Part shown: one piece after another, positions 32,422-39,198 of the stretch | How positions within the stretch are numbered: the first letter of the stretch is position 1 | Layout: each line of letters opens with the position of its first letter | Assembly: GCF_902762735.1 (NCBI RefSeq) | Contig: NZ_CACWPP010000020.1 | Location: 1-39,198, forward strand | DNA from: an uncultured Ruminococcus sp. | Lineage (GTDB): Bacteria > Bacillota > Clostridia > Oscillospirales > Ruminococcaceae | Length of the DNA stretch: 39,198 bases | Direction: 5' to 3' | Notes under the pieces: model-generated | Database searches by the model: none | What the model was told of the DNA's origin: nothing | Seen by the model: only the letters and a program-made list of their open reading frames with translations | Position numbers and translations under genes: made by a program

Positions 32422-32475
32422 GTTAGGTATTGCTAACCCTATTTCAAGTATATCACATTCTATCTCAAACGTCAA
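32422..32475 (-). promoter_or_regulatory. Promoter with a dyad at the start site
   Basis: On the - strand: TTGACG (32475-32470), 17 bases, TATACT (32452-32447). Ten bases after the -10 lies GTTAG-N6-CTAAC (32422-32437), where a repressor would block transcription. It shares TTAGG...CTAACC with DtxR/IdeR-type iron boxes, but the match is partial. Confidence 0.65.
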
Positions 32476-32483
32476 TATTTTGC

Positions 32484-32512
32484 AGAAAAAAAGAAGCCGG
32501 TCTCCCGACTTC
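32484..32512 (-). terminator. Terminator of the ABC/DUF454 operon
   Basis: On the - strand: GAAG-T-CGG (from 32512) pairs with CCG-G-CTTC (to 32493) with one mismatch, followed by seven T's. It also has a fair T-run on the other strand and may be bidirectional. Confidence 0.85.
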
Positions 32513-32520
32513 TTTTTACG

Positions 32521-32907
32521 CTATTCTTCGTCCCTGATCGTCTTTACTCCAAAGACAAAGTAGATAATGTGACACACCCAAACCACCGCAAGGATAATGC
32601 AGGGCACACGGATGCCCTTCCTTGCCATAATGAAAAAGCCAAAGCCCATAAGCAGCGTGACGGTGGTGATTATGCTGACCTTTGTTTTGAGGAGCATTCC
32701 ACGCCTTTCCACGTAGCTTTGCAAATGCTTTTTGTAAAGCACGGTGTTTACGAACCGGTTATGCAGCCGCTCGGAGCTGTTGGCAAAGCAGAAGGCTGTC
32801 GCTAAGTAAAACGGCACCGTCGGCAGTATCGGCAGCACCACCCCCACCGTTCCGAGGGCAAGGCAGATGCAGCCGAGGGTTATGAAAACTATCTTTTTTA
32901 TCGACAT
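32521..32907 (-). CDS. DUF454 (YbaN-like) membrane protein (128 aa)
   Basis: Four hydrophobic segments (~8-25, 27-45, 75-93, 98-120). The LGTVGVVLPILPTVPFYL stretch near the N-terminus and FANSSERLHNRF are diagnostic of the DUF454/YbaN family. Function unknown; in Firmicutes the family often follows iron-siderophore or heme-related ABC genes, as here. Last gene of the - strand transporter operon, followed by a strong terminator. Confidence 0.85.
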   Translation of the reverse strand: MSIKKIVFITLGCICLALGTVGVVLPILPTVPFYLATAFCFANSSERLHNRFVNTVLYKKHLQSYVERRGMLLKTKVSIITTVTLLMGFGFFIMARKGIRVPCIILAVVWVCHIIYFVFGVKTIRDEE

Positions 32908-32932
32908 TAAAACTCCAATTCTATGCAGAGGT

Positions 32933-34603
32933 TCAGCTCATTCTTCCGTTCTCCGCGCTGTAAGAAACGTCGCAGATACGCATTGTCGAAGGCCTGTGAC
33001 TGACAAGCACCACTGTCTTGTCCTCGCCTTTGTCAAGGAGCAATCTGAGAATGACCGCTTCGTTCAGGCTGTCAAGGTTGCTTGTCGGCTCGTCAAGAAG
33101 CATCAGCGGAGCGTTATGCAAAAATGCCCTCGCAAGACCTATCCTCTGACGTTCACCGCCCGAAAGGGTCTCGCCAAGCTCGCCCACCTGCGTTTCGTAG
33201 CCGTTGGGCAGGACCATGATAAAATCGTGGATAGCCGCCTTTTTACAGGCCTCGACAACCTCCTCGCGGGTGGCATCAAGCTTTGCGATCTTCACATTGT
33301 ACTCGATAGTTTCGTGGAAAAGCTGGGTGTCCTGCGTAACGAAGCTCTCGCAGCTGCGGAGCGACCTTGTGTTGATGCTGTTAATGTTGGTATCTGAGAT
33401 CTTTATCTCGCCGCTGCCCGTTTTCCAGAAGCGCATAAGCAGCTTTAAGAACGTGGATTTTCCGCTGCCCGACTTACCGACAATGCCCGTGACAGCACCC
33501 TTTTCAATGCCGAGAGTGAAATCGTCAAGGATAGCTTCCGTGCCGTAGGAGAACGTTACATTCTCAGCCCTTGCACCGTTGAACGAAACATCACTGCCGT
33601 CAGTTATTTCATCGGTGACGGGCTGTTCATCGAGAATATCAAGCACTCGGTTACCCGAGGCAAGAGTGTTCTGCAAAACACTTCCGAGGTTTGCAAGCGC
33701 CACCACCGGTCCGAAGCTAGACATCATAGCGATTACGCTTATCACAAGCTGAGAAAAGCTGATACTATCAGCGCTGTAAAGAGCAATGCCCGCAAACAGC
33801 ATAACAAGGTCGAAAACAAGTATCACGCTGTTTGTTATCGCAGCGTTCAGCCCGATGCTTTCGGACATTTTCTCCTGCTTTTCAGCAAGGTGATCGGCAC
33901 GCTTTTTAAGCTGTGAGATACGATGCTCACCTGCATTGTACTGTATCGTTTCATCAAGCCCACGCAGGTTCTCAAGCACGAAAGCTGAAAGCTGTCCCGA
34001 GCCTGCTTTGTACTCGTCTGCATTACTGCCGCTGCGCTTGAAAATGATTATCGGCACGATGATGCCCACGCAGATATACGCACACAGAGCGATCATTCCG
34101 AGTACAATGTTTTGGACAGATATGAACACTGTCATTATGACTGTCATAACCGCTGCAATGCAGATCGGGCTGACAGTGTGGGCGTAAAAGACCTCTAAAA
34201 GCTCGATGTCGGAGGTTATCACAGAGATAAGATCGCCCTTGTCATGCCCCTCCAATTTTGCAGGGCAGAGACGGCGCAGAGCCTTGAAAACCCTGTCACG
34301 GATAAGCGCTAAAAGCGTGAATGCGATATAGTGGTTGAGGTACTGCTCCGTGCAGCGGAAAAACGCCCGTAATACAGCCAGAAGCACGACCCCCACAAAG
34401 ACGGCTTTAAGGCTGAACGGGGTTTCAAATTTTAATATATCAAGGAGAGCATAGCCGCCCATGATCGTGATAAATTCAGCACAGATAAAACCGCACACCC
34501 CAAGAAAAACCGCTAGGCACATGAAGCCTGCCAACGGCTTTACAAGGCGTATCATTCTTGACATAATGCCTATTGCTGAACGTTTTTTCGCAGCATTATT
34601 CAT
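32933..34603 (-). CDS. ABC half transporter B (exporter fold, IrtB/YbtQ-like, 556 aa)
   Basis: Start at 34603 (AAAGGGGGC upstream), overlapping the partner gene by 8 bases. A six-helix membrane domain (~20-310) is fused to an ATPase: Walker A GKSGSGKST, Q-loop FVTQDT, signature LSGGERQR, Walker B LMLLDEPTSNLD and the switch His in LVSHR, all intact. It forms a heterodimer with the neighbouring half transporter. Such exporter-fold pairs beside FecE/FecCD genes resemble siderophore importers IrtAB and YbtPQ; automated pipelines often call them CydCD-like. Both options remain possible. Confidence 0.85.
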   Translation of the reverse strand: MNNAAKKRSAIGIMSRMIRLVKPLAGFMCLAVFLGVCGFICAEFITIMGGYALLDILKFETPFSLKAVFVGVVLLAVLRAFFRCTEQYLNHYIAFTLLALIRDRVFKALRRLCPAKLEGHDKGDLISVITSDIELLEVFYAHTVSPICIAAVMTVIMTVFISVQNIVLGMIALCAYICVGIIVPIIIFKRSGSNADEYKAGSGQLSAFVLENLRGLDETIQYNAGEHRISQLKKRADHLAEKQEKMSESIGLNAAITNSVILVFDLVMLFAGIALYSADSISFSQLVISVIAMMSSFGPVVALANLGSVLQNTLASGNRVLDILDEQPVTDEITDGSDVSFNGARAENVTFSYGTEAILDDFTLGIEKGAVTGIVGKSGSGKSTFLKLLMRFWKTGSGEIKISDTNINSINTRSLRSCESFVTQDTQLFHETIEYNVKIAKLDATREEVVEACKKAAIHDFIMVLPNGYETQVGELGETLSGGERQRIGLARAFLHNAPLMLLDEPTSNLDSLNEAVILRLLLDKGEDKTVVLVSHRPSTMRICDVSYSAENGRMS

Positions 34604-36341
34604 AGCTGTTTGCCCCCTTTCCGATGCTTTCGAGAGAGCGCTGTGTGCGCCACAGGTCTGCATATTTTCCGTCCGAACTTTCGGACAGTTCCTTATGAGC
34701 TCCATGCTCGGCAAGACTGCCGCTGTCGAGGACATATATGCTGTCAGCGTCCTTGACATTGGCAAGGCGGTGCGAGATCATGATAACTGTTTTGGTCTTT
34801 GCCAGCTCGTAGATCATCTCGATTATTTCAGCCTCGCTGTCCGCATCTACGGAGCTTGTGGCTTCATCGAAGATGTATATCGGCGTGTCGTGGAGGAGAG
34901 CCCTTGCCAAAGCGAGCCGCTGTCTCTGACCGCCTGAAAGGTTGCCGCCGTTCTCTGTAAGGAGGGTGTCAAGCCCCTGTTCGCTGTTCAGAAAATCGGA
35001 TAGCTTTGTTTTGCGGAGGGCTGCCTGCATATCATCATCAGTCGCATTGAAGCTGCCGATCTGCAAATTCTCACGCACCGTTCCCTTGAACAGATAGCTG
35101 TTGTGTGAGATGTATGTCACCGACTGCATAAGGCTTGCTTCACTGATCTCGGAAAGCTCTGTGCCGCCTATCTTCACACTGCCGTAGTAGCCCTTGTTCC
35201 TGCCCATAAGTATGCCTGCAACGGTGGATTTACCGCAGCCCGACTCGCCGCATATTGCGGTTAATTTATTCATATCGAAGTGCATATCCACACCGTGGAG
35301 GACTTCTCTTTCGTCATCGTAGGAATACCGCAGACCTGATATATCAATTGTACAGTTTTCAGGACTTATCGTCTTTTCCCTCTGTTCTGGTTCGGGGAGA
35401 TCGAGTATCCTGAAAAGCCTGTCGCTGGCGGTCATGCCGTTCATTGCAACATGGAAAAAGCTGCCCAGCTTTCGCATTGGGATAAAGAAATCCGCCGAGA
35501 GCATTATTATCACAAAGCAGCCTGCAAAGCCGATATTGCCCTTGTTGAACTCGCTTGCGGCAAGCACAACGCCCAGCGCCGCACCGCCGTATGCGATCAA
35601 GTCCATTATGGTGACGGAGTTTAGCTGCATGGTCAGCACCTTCATTGTGATGCGTCTGAAATGCTCGCTCTCCTGCCGCATTTTCTTGGCGGTATGCTCG
35701 TCCGCCTGATATATCTTCAGCGTTGTCATGCCTTGCAGGTTTTCGAGAAAGGTATCTCCCAGAGCGGCATACTGCCCCCAGTATTTGCCGAGGAGCTTTT
35801 TGGCGATCTTCTGCACGCCCATTATAGCTCCCGGTATCAGCGGCACGCATATCAGCAGCACCACAGCCGCCTTAATGCTCACAAAGGACAGCACTCCGAA
35901 CAGCGTCAGCGGAGCGAGAAACGCATAGAAAAACTGCGAGAGGAACTGCCCGTAGTAGGTCTCCAGCTGGTCAACGCCTTCGACGGAAAGCTGCACGATC
36001 TCCGAGGTCGGTACGCTCTCACGGTAGCTTGTGCCGAGCCGCAGGAGCTTTCGGAAGATAAGCTCACGCAGATTTTTCTTCACCGACCTTGATGACAGAT
36101 AGCTGCACCGCTCCTGCAAGCGTGAGCAGACAAAGCGTATCACAAGCGAGCAGACCGCCGCCGTCATCGCAAAAGCATAGTCGCCCGTACTTGCTGACTT
36201 GGTTATCATTTTTTCCAGCAGATTTGCAATACCGAACATCATCACAATGTTTGATGCAAGGCTCACCCACTGGGCGGCAACGTTTCCGAAGATGTATTTC
36301 TTCGAGTCACCCATTTCCTGTATCAGTCTCTTTTTTATCAT
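34596..36341 (-). CDS. ABC half transporter A (exporter fold, IrtA/YbtP-like, 581 aa)
   Basis: The ATG at 36341 with GGGGGA upstream is chosen over the frame's earlier ATG. Six membrane helices (~20-310) precede an ATPase domain with Walker A GESGCGKST, Q-loop YISHNSYLF (His where Gln is usual), signature LSGGQRQR, Walker B IYIFDEATSSVD and MISHR. No siderophore-reductase domain like that of IrtA is fused. It pairs with the next gene. The substrate is probably a ferric-siderophore or small peptide, by neighbourhood only. Confidence 0.85.
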   Translation of the reverse strand: MIKKRLIQEMGDSKKYIFGNVAAQWVSLASNIVMMFGIANLLEKMITKSASTGDYAFAMTAAVCSLVIRFVCSRLQERCSYLSSRSVKKNLRELIFRKLLRLGTSYRESVPTSEIVQLSVEGVDQLETYYGQFLSQFFYAFLAPLTLFGVLSFVSIKAAVVLLICVPLIPGAIMGVQKIAKKLLGKYWGQYAALGDTFLENLQGMTTLKIYQADEHTAKKMRQESEHFRRITMKVLTMQLNSVTIMDLIAYGGAALGVVLAASEFNKGNIGFAGCFVIIMLSADFFIPMRKLGSFFHVAMNGMTASDRLFRILDLPEPEQREKTISPENCTIDISGLRYSYDDEREVLHGVDMHFDMNKLTAICGESGCGKSTVAGILMGRNKGYYGSVKIGGTELSEISEASLMQSVTYISHNSYLFKGTVRENLQIGSFNATDDDMQAALRKTKLSDFLNSEQGLDTLLTENGGNLSGGQRQRLALARALLHDTPIYIFDEATSSVDADSEAEIIEMIYELAKTKTVIMISHRLANVKDADSIYVLDSGSLAEHGAHKELSESSDGKYADLWRTQRSLESIGKGANSYE

Positions 36342-36351
36342 AAAATTCCCC

Positions 36352-37125
36352 CTAGATCGGCAGCACAAAGGGCTTGCCGTCCACCTCAGTCAGCCTAAGC
36401 GCAACACCGTAAACATCTTTGATAAGCTGCTCCGAAATGACCTGCTCGGGCTCGCCCTGTGTGATGATCAGCCCGTCCTTCATAGCGATTATCTCGTCCG
36501 AATAGTAAAGCGACTGGTCGATGTCGTGCAGCACCATTATCACAGTTATATTATACTGCGTTTTCAGCCGTTTGACAAGCCGCAAAATTTCAAGCTGATA
36601 GCGAATATCAAGATAGGTAGTCGGCTCTTCGAGGAACAGTATTTTTGTATCCTGTGCCAGAGCTATTGTTATCCACACCCTCTGCTTTTGTCCGCCCGAA
36701 AGCGTTGATACGGCTTTGTCCTTGAACTTTGCAGTGTTGGTTATTTCAAGTGCCTGTGTGATCTTCTGCTCGTTCTCCTCGCTGTTTTCGGGAAGCCCGA
36801 AGCCCCTGTGCGGAGTGCGTCCGTAGCCTACAAGCTTTTCAACAGATATATCATCGGGAGCAGTATTGTACCGGTGAACGATAGCCACACGCTTTGCATA
36901 ATCACGCAGCTTTATGTCAGAAATATCCGTTGAGTCCAGCCTTATGTTTCCGCCTGCGATACGCAGATTTTTTGTCATAAGATTGAAAAGCGTGGATTTT
37001 CCGCAGCCGTTCGCACCGATGAGTGTGGTGATCTTTCCCTCCGAAATATTTACCGAAAGGTCACGGATAACGTGGTTGTCACCGTATGAAAAGTTCAGCT
37101 TTTCTATTTCAAAAACATTACCCAT
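36352..37125 (-). CDS. FecE-like siderophore ABC ATPase with altered motifs (257 aa)
   Basis: Length and order match iron-siderophore ATPases: Walker A GANGCGKST (37-45), signature LSGGQKQRVWI (~142-152), D-loop YLD and switch MVLHDIDQS. Two key positions differ from the family: the Q-loop reads VHRYN, where a Gln is expected at R85, and Walker B reads ILFLEEPTT, with Glu166 in place of the Mg-coordinating Asp. Both are single-codon changes (CGG, GAA). The partner permease gene, which overlaps by 8 bases, is truncated, so this ATPase may be decaying with its operon. Confidence 0.85.
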   Translation of the reverse strand: MGNVFEIEKLNFSYGDNHVIRDLSVNISEGKITTLIGANGCGKSTLFNLMTKNLRIAGGNIRLDSTDISDIKLRDYAKRVAIVHRYNTAPDDISVEKLVGYGRTPHRGFGLPENSEENEQKITQALEITNTAKFKDKAVSTLSGGQKQRVWITIALAQDTKILFLEEPTTYLDIRYQLEILRLVKRLKTQYNITVIMVLHDIDQSLYYSDEIIAMKDGLIITQGEPEQVISEQLIKDVYGVALRLTEVDGKPFVLPI

Positions 37126-37531
37126 TTTTCTTCACCGTCCTTCTCAGAAGAATGATAAAGAAAGGAGCAACCGCCACCGACATTATGACCGATGCGCTTA
37201 TCTCGTATGGCTGTGCGGTAGTCTTTCCCAGCGTGTCAGCAAGCAGGAATGTAAATGCTCCGAGTATCATCGTGTAGGGGATAAGCATCCTGTGTCCGCT
37301 TCCCACAAGCAGCCTTGCTATGTGAGGAACGATAAGCTCCAAAAAGCTGATAGGCCCGATAACTGCGGTGGAGATCGACGCTGGCAGGCAGGCTGCAAAG
37401 CTGATGAAAAGTCCGGAGCAGTTTACATTTATGCCGAGAGAGCAGACTGTTTTGTCCTCCAGACTTAACAGGTCACACCGCTTTGAAACACAGGTCGAAA
37501 GCACAAGACCCACCACCGCATATGGCTTCAT
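37118..37531 (-). pseudogene. FecCD-type iron permease, 3' fragment only
   Basis: The last ~135 residues of a FecCD permease are clear: CDLLSLEDKTVCSLGINV, the conserved GPISFLELIVPHIARLLVG (the EAA-like loop that contacts the ATPase) and the final helices ending LLRRTVKKNG. Normal members have 320-350 residues and about ten helices; here the first ~60% is missing and the upstream sequence belongs to an aminotransferase gene. The junction lies at ~37,510-37,535. It cannot form a transport channel by itself. Confidence 0.85.
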
Positions 37532-38354
37532 ATATCGCTTTCTTCTGAGCGATATGCTCGTCGAGATAAGGTATCTGACCACGCACGATTCCTGCAACAA
37601 TGTTGCTTATGCGGTAGTTGTAGCCGATCTCCTCATGCTGATACCACGCAGCGTCCTCACGGCTCTGAGTAGACCACTTGCGGACTTTATCGGCATCTTC
37701 CTTGCTGTCGGTGAGGAACATTCCGCCCGACGAACCTGTGATGATCTTGTTGCCGTTAAACGAAATACAGCCGTAGTCGCCAAAAGTGCCTGTCTGCTTG
37801 CCTTTATATGTAGCACCCAGACTCTCGGCAGCGTCCTCAACTATCAGCGCACCGTACTTGTCGCAGACCGCCTTGATCTCGTCGATCTTTCCTGGAGTGC
37901 CGTAAAGGTGAGCCACGACCACCAGCTTGACATCGGGATATATCTCAAAGGCCTTTTCAAGAGCGACAGGATCCATGTTCCAGGTGTCGCGCTCGGTGTC
38001 GATGAAAACAGCCTCGCCGTCCTCGTAAGCGATCGGGTTGACAGTTGCATCAAAAGTCATATCGGAACAGAATATCTTGTGACCCTGCAAAGTTTCACAG
38101 TTGGGCTTAGGCATTCCATACAGCTTTTCGCCAGCCAACTTGACCGCGAGGTGCAACGAAGCAGTTCCGCAGGACAGCCCCACAGCATACTTGCAGCCGA
38201 CATACTCTGCGATCTGCTTTTCTATCTCGTTGATGTTCGCACCGACTGTACTGACCCAGTTGGTTATTATAGCTTCATCGACCCACTTTTGCTCGTCACC
38301 GTGCATGGTGGGAGATGCGAGCCAGATCTTCTTTTCAAAAGGTTTAAGTTCCAT
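37473..38354 (-). pseudogene. DegT/DnrJ/EryC1 sugar aminotransferase, 3'-truncated (293 aa)
   Basis: Start ATG 38354 (AAGGA upstream). A PLP-dependent nucleotide-sugar aminotransferase: GCTASLHLA-type loop (SCGTASLHLA), DAAESLGATY, and the Schiff-base lysine K203 in ISFNGNKIITG. Typical proteins have ~370-410 residues; this one runs normally to IPYLDEHIAQKKAIYE and then changes to ~15 unrelated residues encoded by permease DNA. About 90 C-terminal residues, including part of the dimer interface, are lost. It keeps a strong promoter. In intact form it would make an amino sugar for glycans. Confidence 0.85.
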
Positions 38355-38429
38355 CGCATTTCTTCCTTTAAACATTTCGCAAAACGTGCAATCCTGCGAA
38401 ATATAATATTTACACTTCTAATCTTAATT

Positions 38430-38459
38430 ATTATACTATTTAAAAAAGACAATGTCAAG
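38430..38459 (-). promoter_or_regulatory. Promoter of the aminotransferase gene
   Basis: On the - strand: TTGACA (38459-38454), 18 bases, TATAAT (38435-38430). It may now also drive the fused iron-transport genes downstream. Confidence 0.85.
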
Positions 38460-38719
38460 CCTTTATAAGCATTTTACTACCCTATATTCCTAAAATTGTA
38501 CATTTTATTAAAAATCGAAGATTTCATCAACAATTTTTTATGAAAATACTGATTCGATTAGAGCAATTATCAAGTGATTTTTCACGCAGATACGTGTATT
38601 TTAAGCAAAAATATTTGTTAAATATCAATCTTGCTGGTAAGTTTATGCAAAACGACTAAAGCTGTTCTTCCATATAATACCAGTGTCAATTAGAATAGTA
38701 TATCAAGAAACAAGTTCAA
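38460..38719. other. AT-rich non-coding stretch
   Basis: No gene or clear RNA is seen in about 260 bases. Composition is much richer in A+T than the flanks. Confidence 0.5.
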
Positions 38720-38750
38720 CGGACATTCCATTCATTGTGTGGAGCGTCCG
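38720..38750 (-). terminator. Hairpin after the last gene
   Basis: CGGACATTCCA (38720-38730) pairs with TGGAGCGTCCG (38740-38750) with one mismatch and one G-T pair. It lies just past the stop of the - strand gene. A T-run is poor, so termination efficiency is uncertain. Confidence 0.6.
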
Positions 38751-38756
38751 CTGTGG

Positions 38757-39198
38757 TTATTGTTGACTTGTTGATGTTATGCTGTCAATCTCCGAATAGG
38801 CTTTGTCCCAGTCTTTCTGAGGGTCATTGACTATCATGTGGCGAACATTCAAACTGCGCAGTATCTCGAGCTCTCTGTGCTGGCGTTCTTCAAGTGCCGA
38901 TATATAGCCGTCAAATCCCGAAAGCCGCATAGCCTTTCCGTAAGCGCCGTTGCAGTGATAGTCTATGACACTGTTCAGCCAAGCCGAGCCTCTTTCGGGG
39001 ACGGCTTTTTCTATCGATTTCCTTATGTCGCCCGAATAAAGATACACGACAAACGGCTCCAGCGGAGCAATTATTTTGCAAATTGAGCTTATATAGTCCG
39101 CCGAGGTTTTTGTGTCAAATCCGAAGCGCATCATCGTTTCGCACATGGGGTTTTGGAGCAGAACGCAGTTGAAAACATACCGTTCATGCGGCTCGGCG
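38757..39198 (-). CDS. Unrecognised protein, N-terminus outside the window
   Basis: The frame continues upstream through the window edge: before the internal ATG at 39146 it reads EPHERYVFNCVLLQNPM, which looks like coding sequence, so that ATG is not the start. The visible 146 residues contain SICKIIAPLEPFVVYLYSGD and a C-terminal MIVNDPQKDW with mixed helix and strand. The pattern (YVFNCVLLQNP, then FVVYL) suggests a P-loop kinase-like or NTPase fold seen in its second half, but the diagnostic N-terminal loop is not in the window. No name is offered. Confidence 0.6.
   Translation of the reverse strand, partial: AEPHERYVFNCVLLQNPMCETMMRFGFDTKTSADYISSICKIIAPLEPFVVYLYSGDIRKSIEKAVPERGSAWLNSVIDYHCNGAYGKAMRLSGFDGYISALEERQHRELEILRSLNVRHMIVNDPQKDWDKAYSEIDSITSTSQQ

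Noticed and set aside
32422-32437. Dyad read as a definite DtxR/IdeR iron box
   Set aside because: Only part of the consensus matches; kept as an unassigned operator candidate.
37368-38468. 366-codon frame on the + strand
   Set aside because: Lies opposite the aminotransferase and permease fragments, which carry clear family motifs.

Overview
The window looks like a piece of a Ruminococcus-type gut Firmicute chromosome (Oscillospiraceae). The signs are consensus sigma-A promoters with 17-base spacers, strong AGGAGG ribosome sites, short U-tailed terminators, a queuosine operon with a preQ1-like leader, ECF-type biotin uptake and Clostridia-type multi-recombinase mobile DNA. The genus is an inference from gene style, not from a marker gene.

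Bases 1 to about 14,900 are a mobile, plasmid-like element (IME/ICE or integrated plasmid). In order it has: a 5'-truncated ParM-like actin plus a ParR-like adaptor; an oriT-like region full of hairpins; a MobC-like protein; a relaxase with a second gene nested in its 3' half in another frame; a divergent STAND NTPase with TPRs as probable defence cargo; a CHC2 primase and a P4/D5-type helicase; GTACGCC iteron-like repeats present in three related copies; a small regulator-like protein; a small gene broken by an amber codon; three consecutive serine-recombinase-family genes, the middle one without a catalytic domain; and a PD-(D/E)XK (Rpn-type) nuclease with a duplicated tail fragment.

Bases about 15,000 to 30,250 are mostly ordinary chromosome on the + strand: a Cys-less asparagine-synthase-like protein, two tRNA-Pro genes (GGG and CGG anticodons), a small Cys-rich protein, bioY, a GH3 hexosaminidase, lepA, two small membrane proteins, hemW, an orphan efflux-type adaptor, a membrane protein, a ZIP metal transporter, and the complete preQ1 operon queD-queE-folE-queC-queF behind a riboswitch-like leader. 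A ~100-bp MITE-like repeat with 9-bp target duplications is scattered through this part (two full, one short and two half copies).

Bases about 30,300 to 39,198 read on the - strand. One operon (membrane protein, two ATC-hydrolase-family proteins, SAM methyltransferase) has a strong promoter with a dyad at the start site. Upstream lie a DUF454 protein, two paired ABC exporter-type half transporters and a FecE-like ATPase, which looks like a siderophore-iron locus. Its FecCD permease is cut off and joined to a 3'-truncated sugar aminotransferase gene, so a deletion or misjoin has removed the start of the iron operon. The window ends inside an unrecognised gene.

Most notable: the nested gene in the relaxase, the STAND NTPase cargo with a poly-acidic tail, the duplicated iteron arrays that recall the two-site origin of P4-type replicons, the MITE family, and the aminotransferase/FecCD chimera with a degenerate ATPase beside it.
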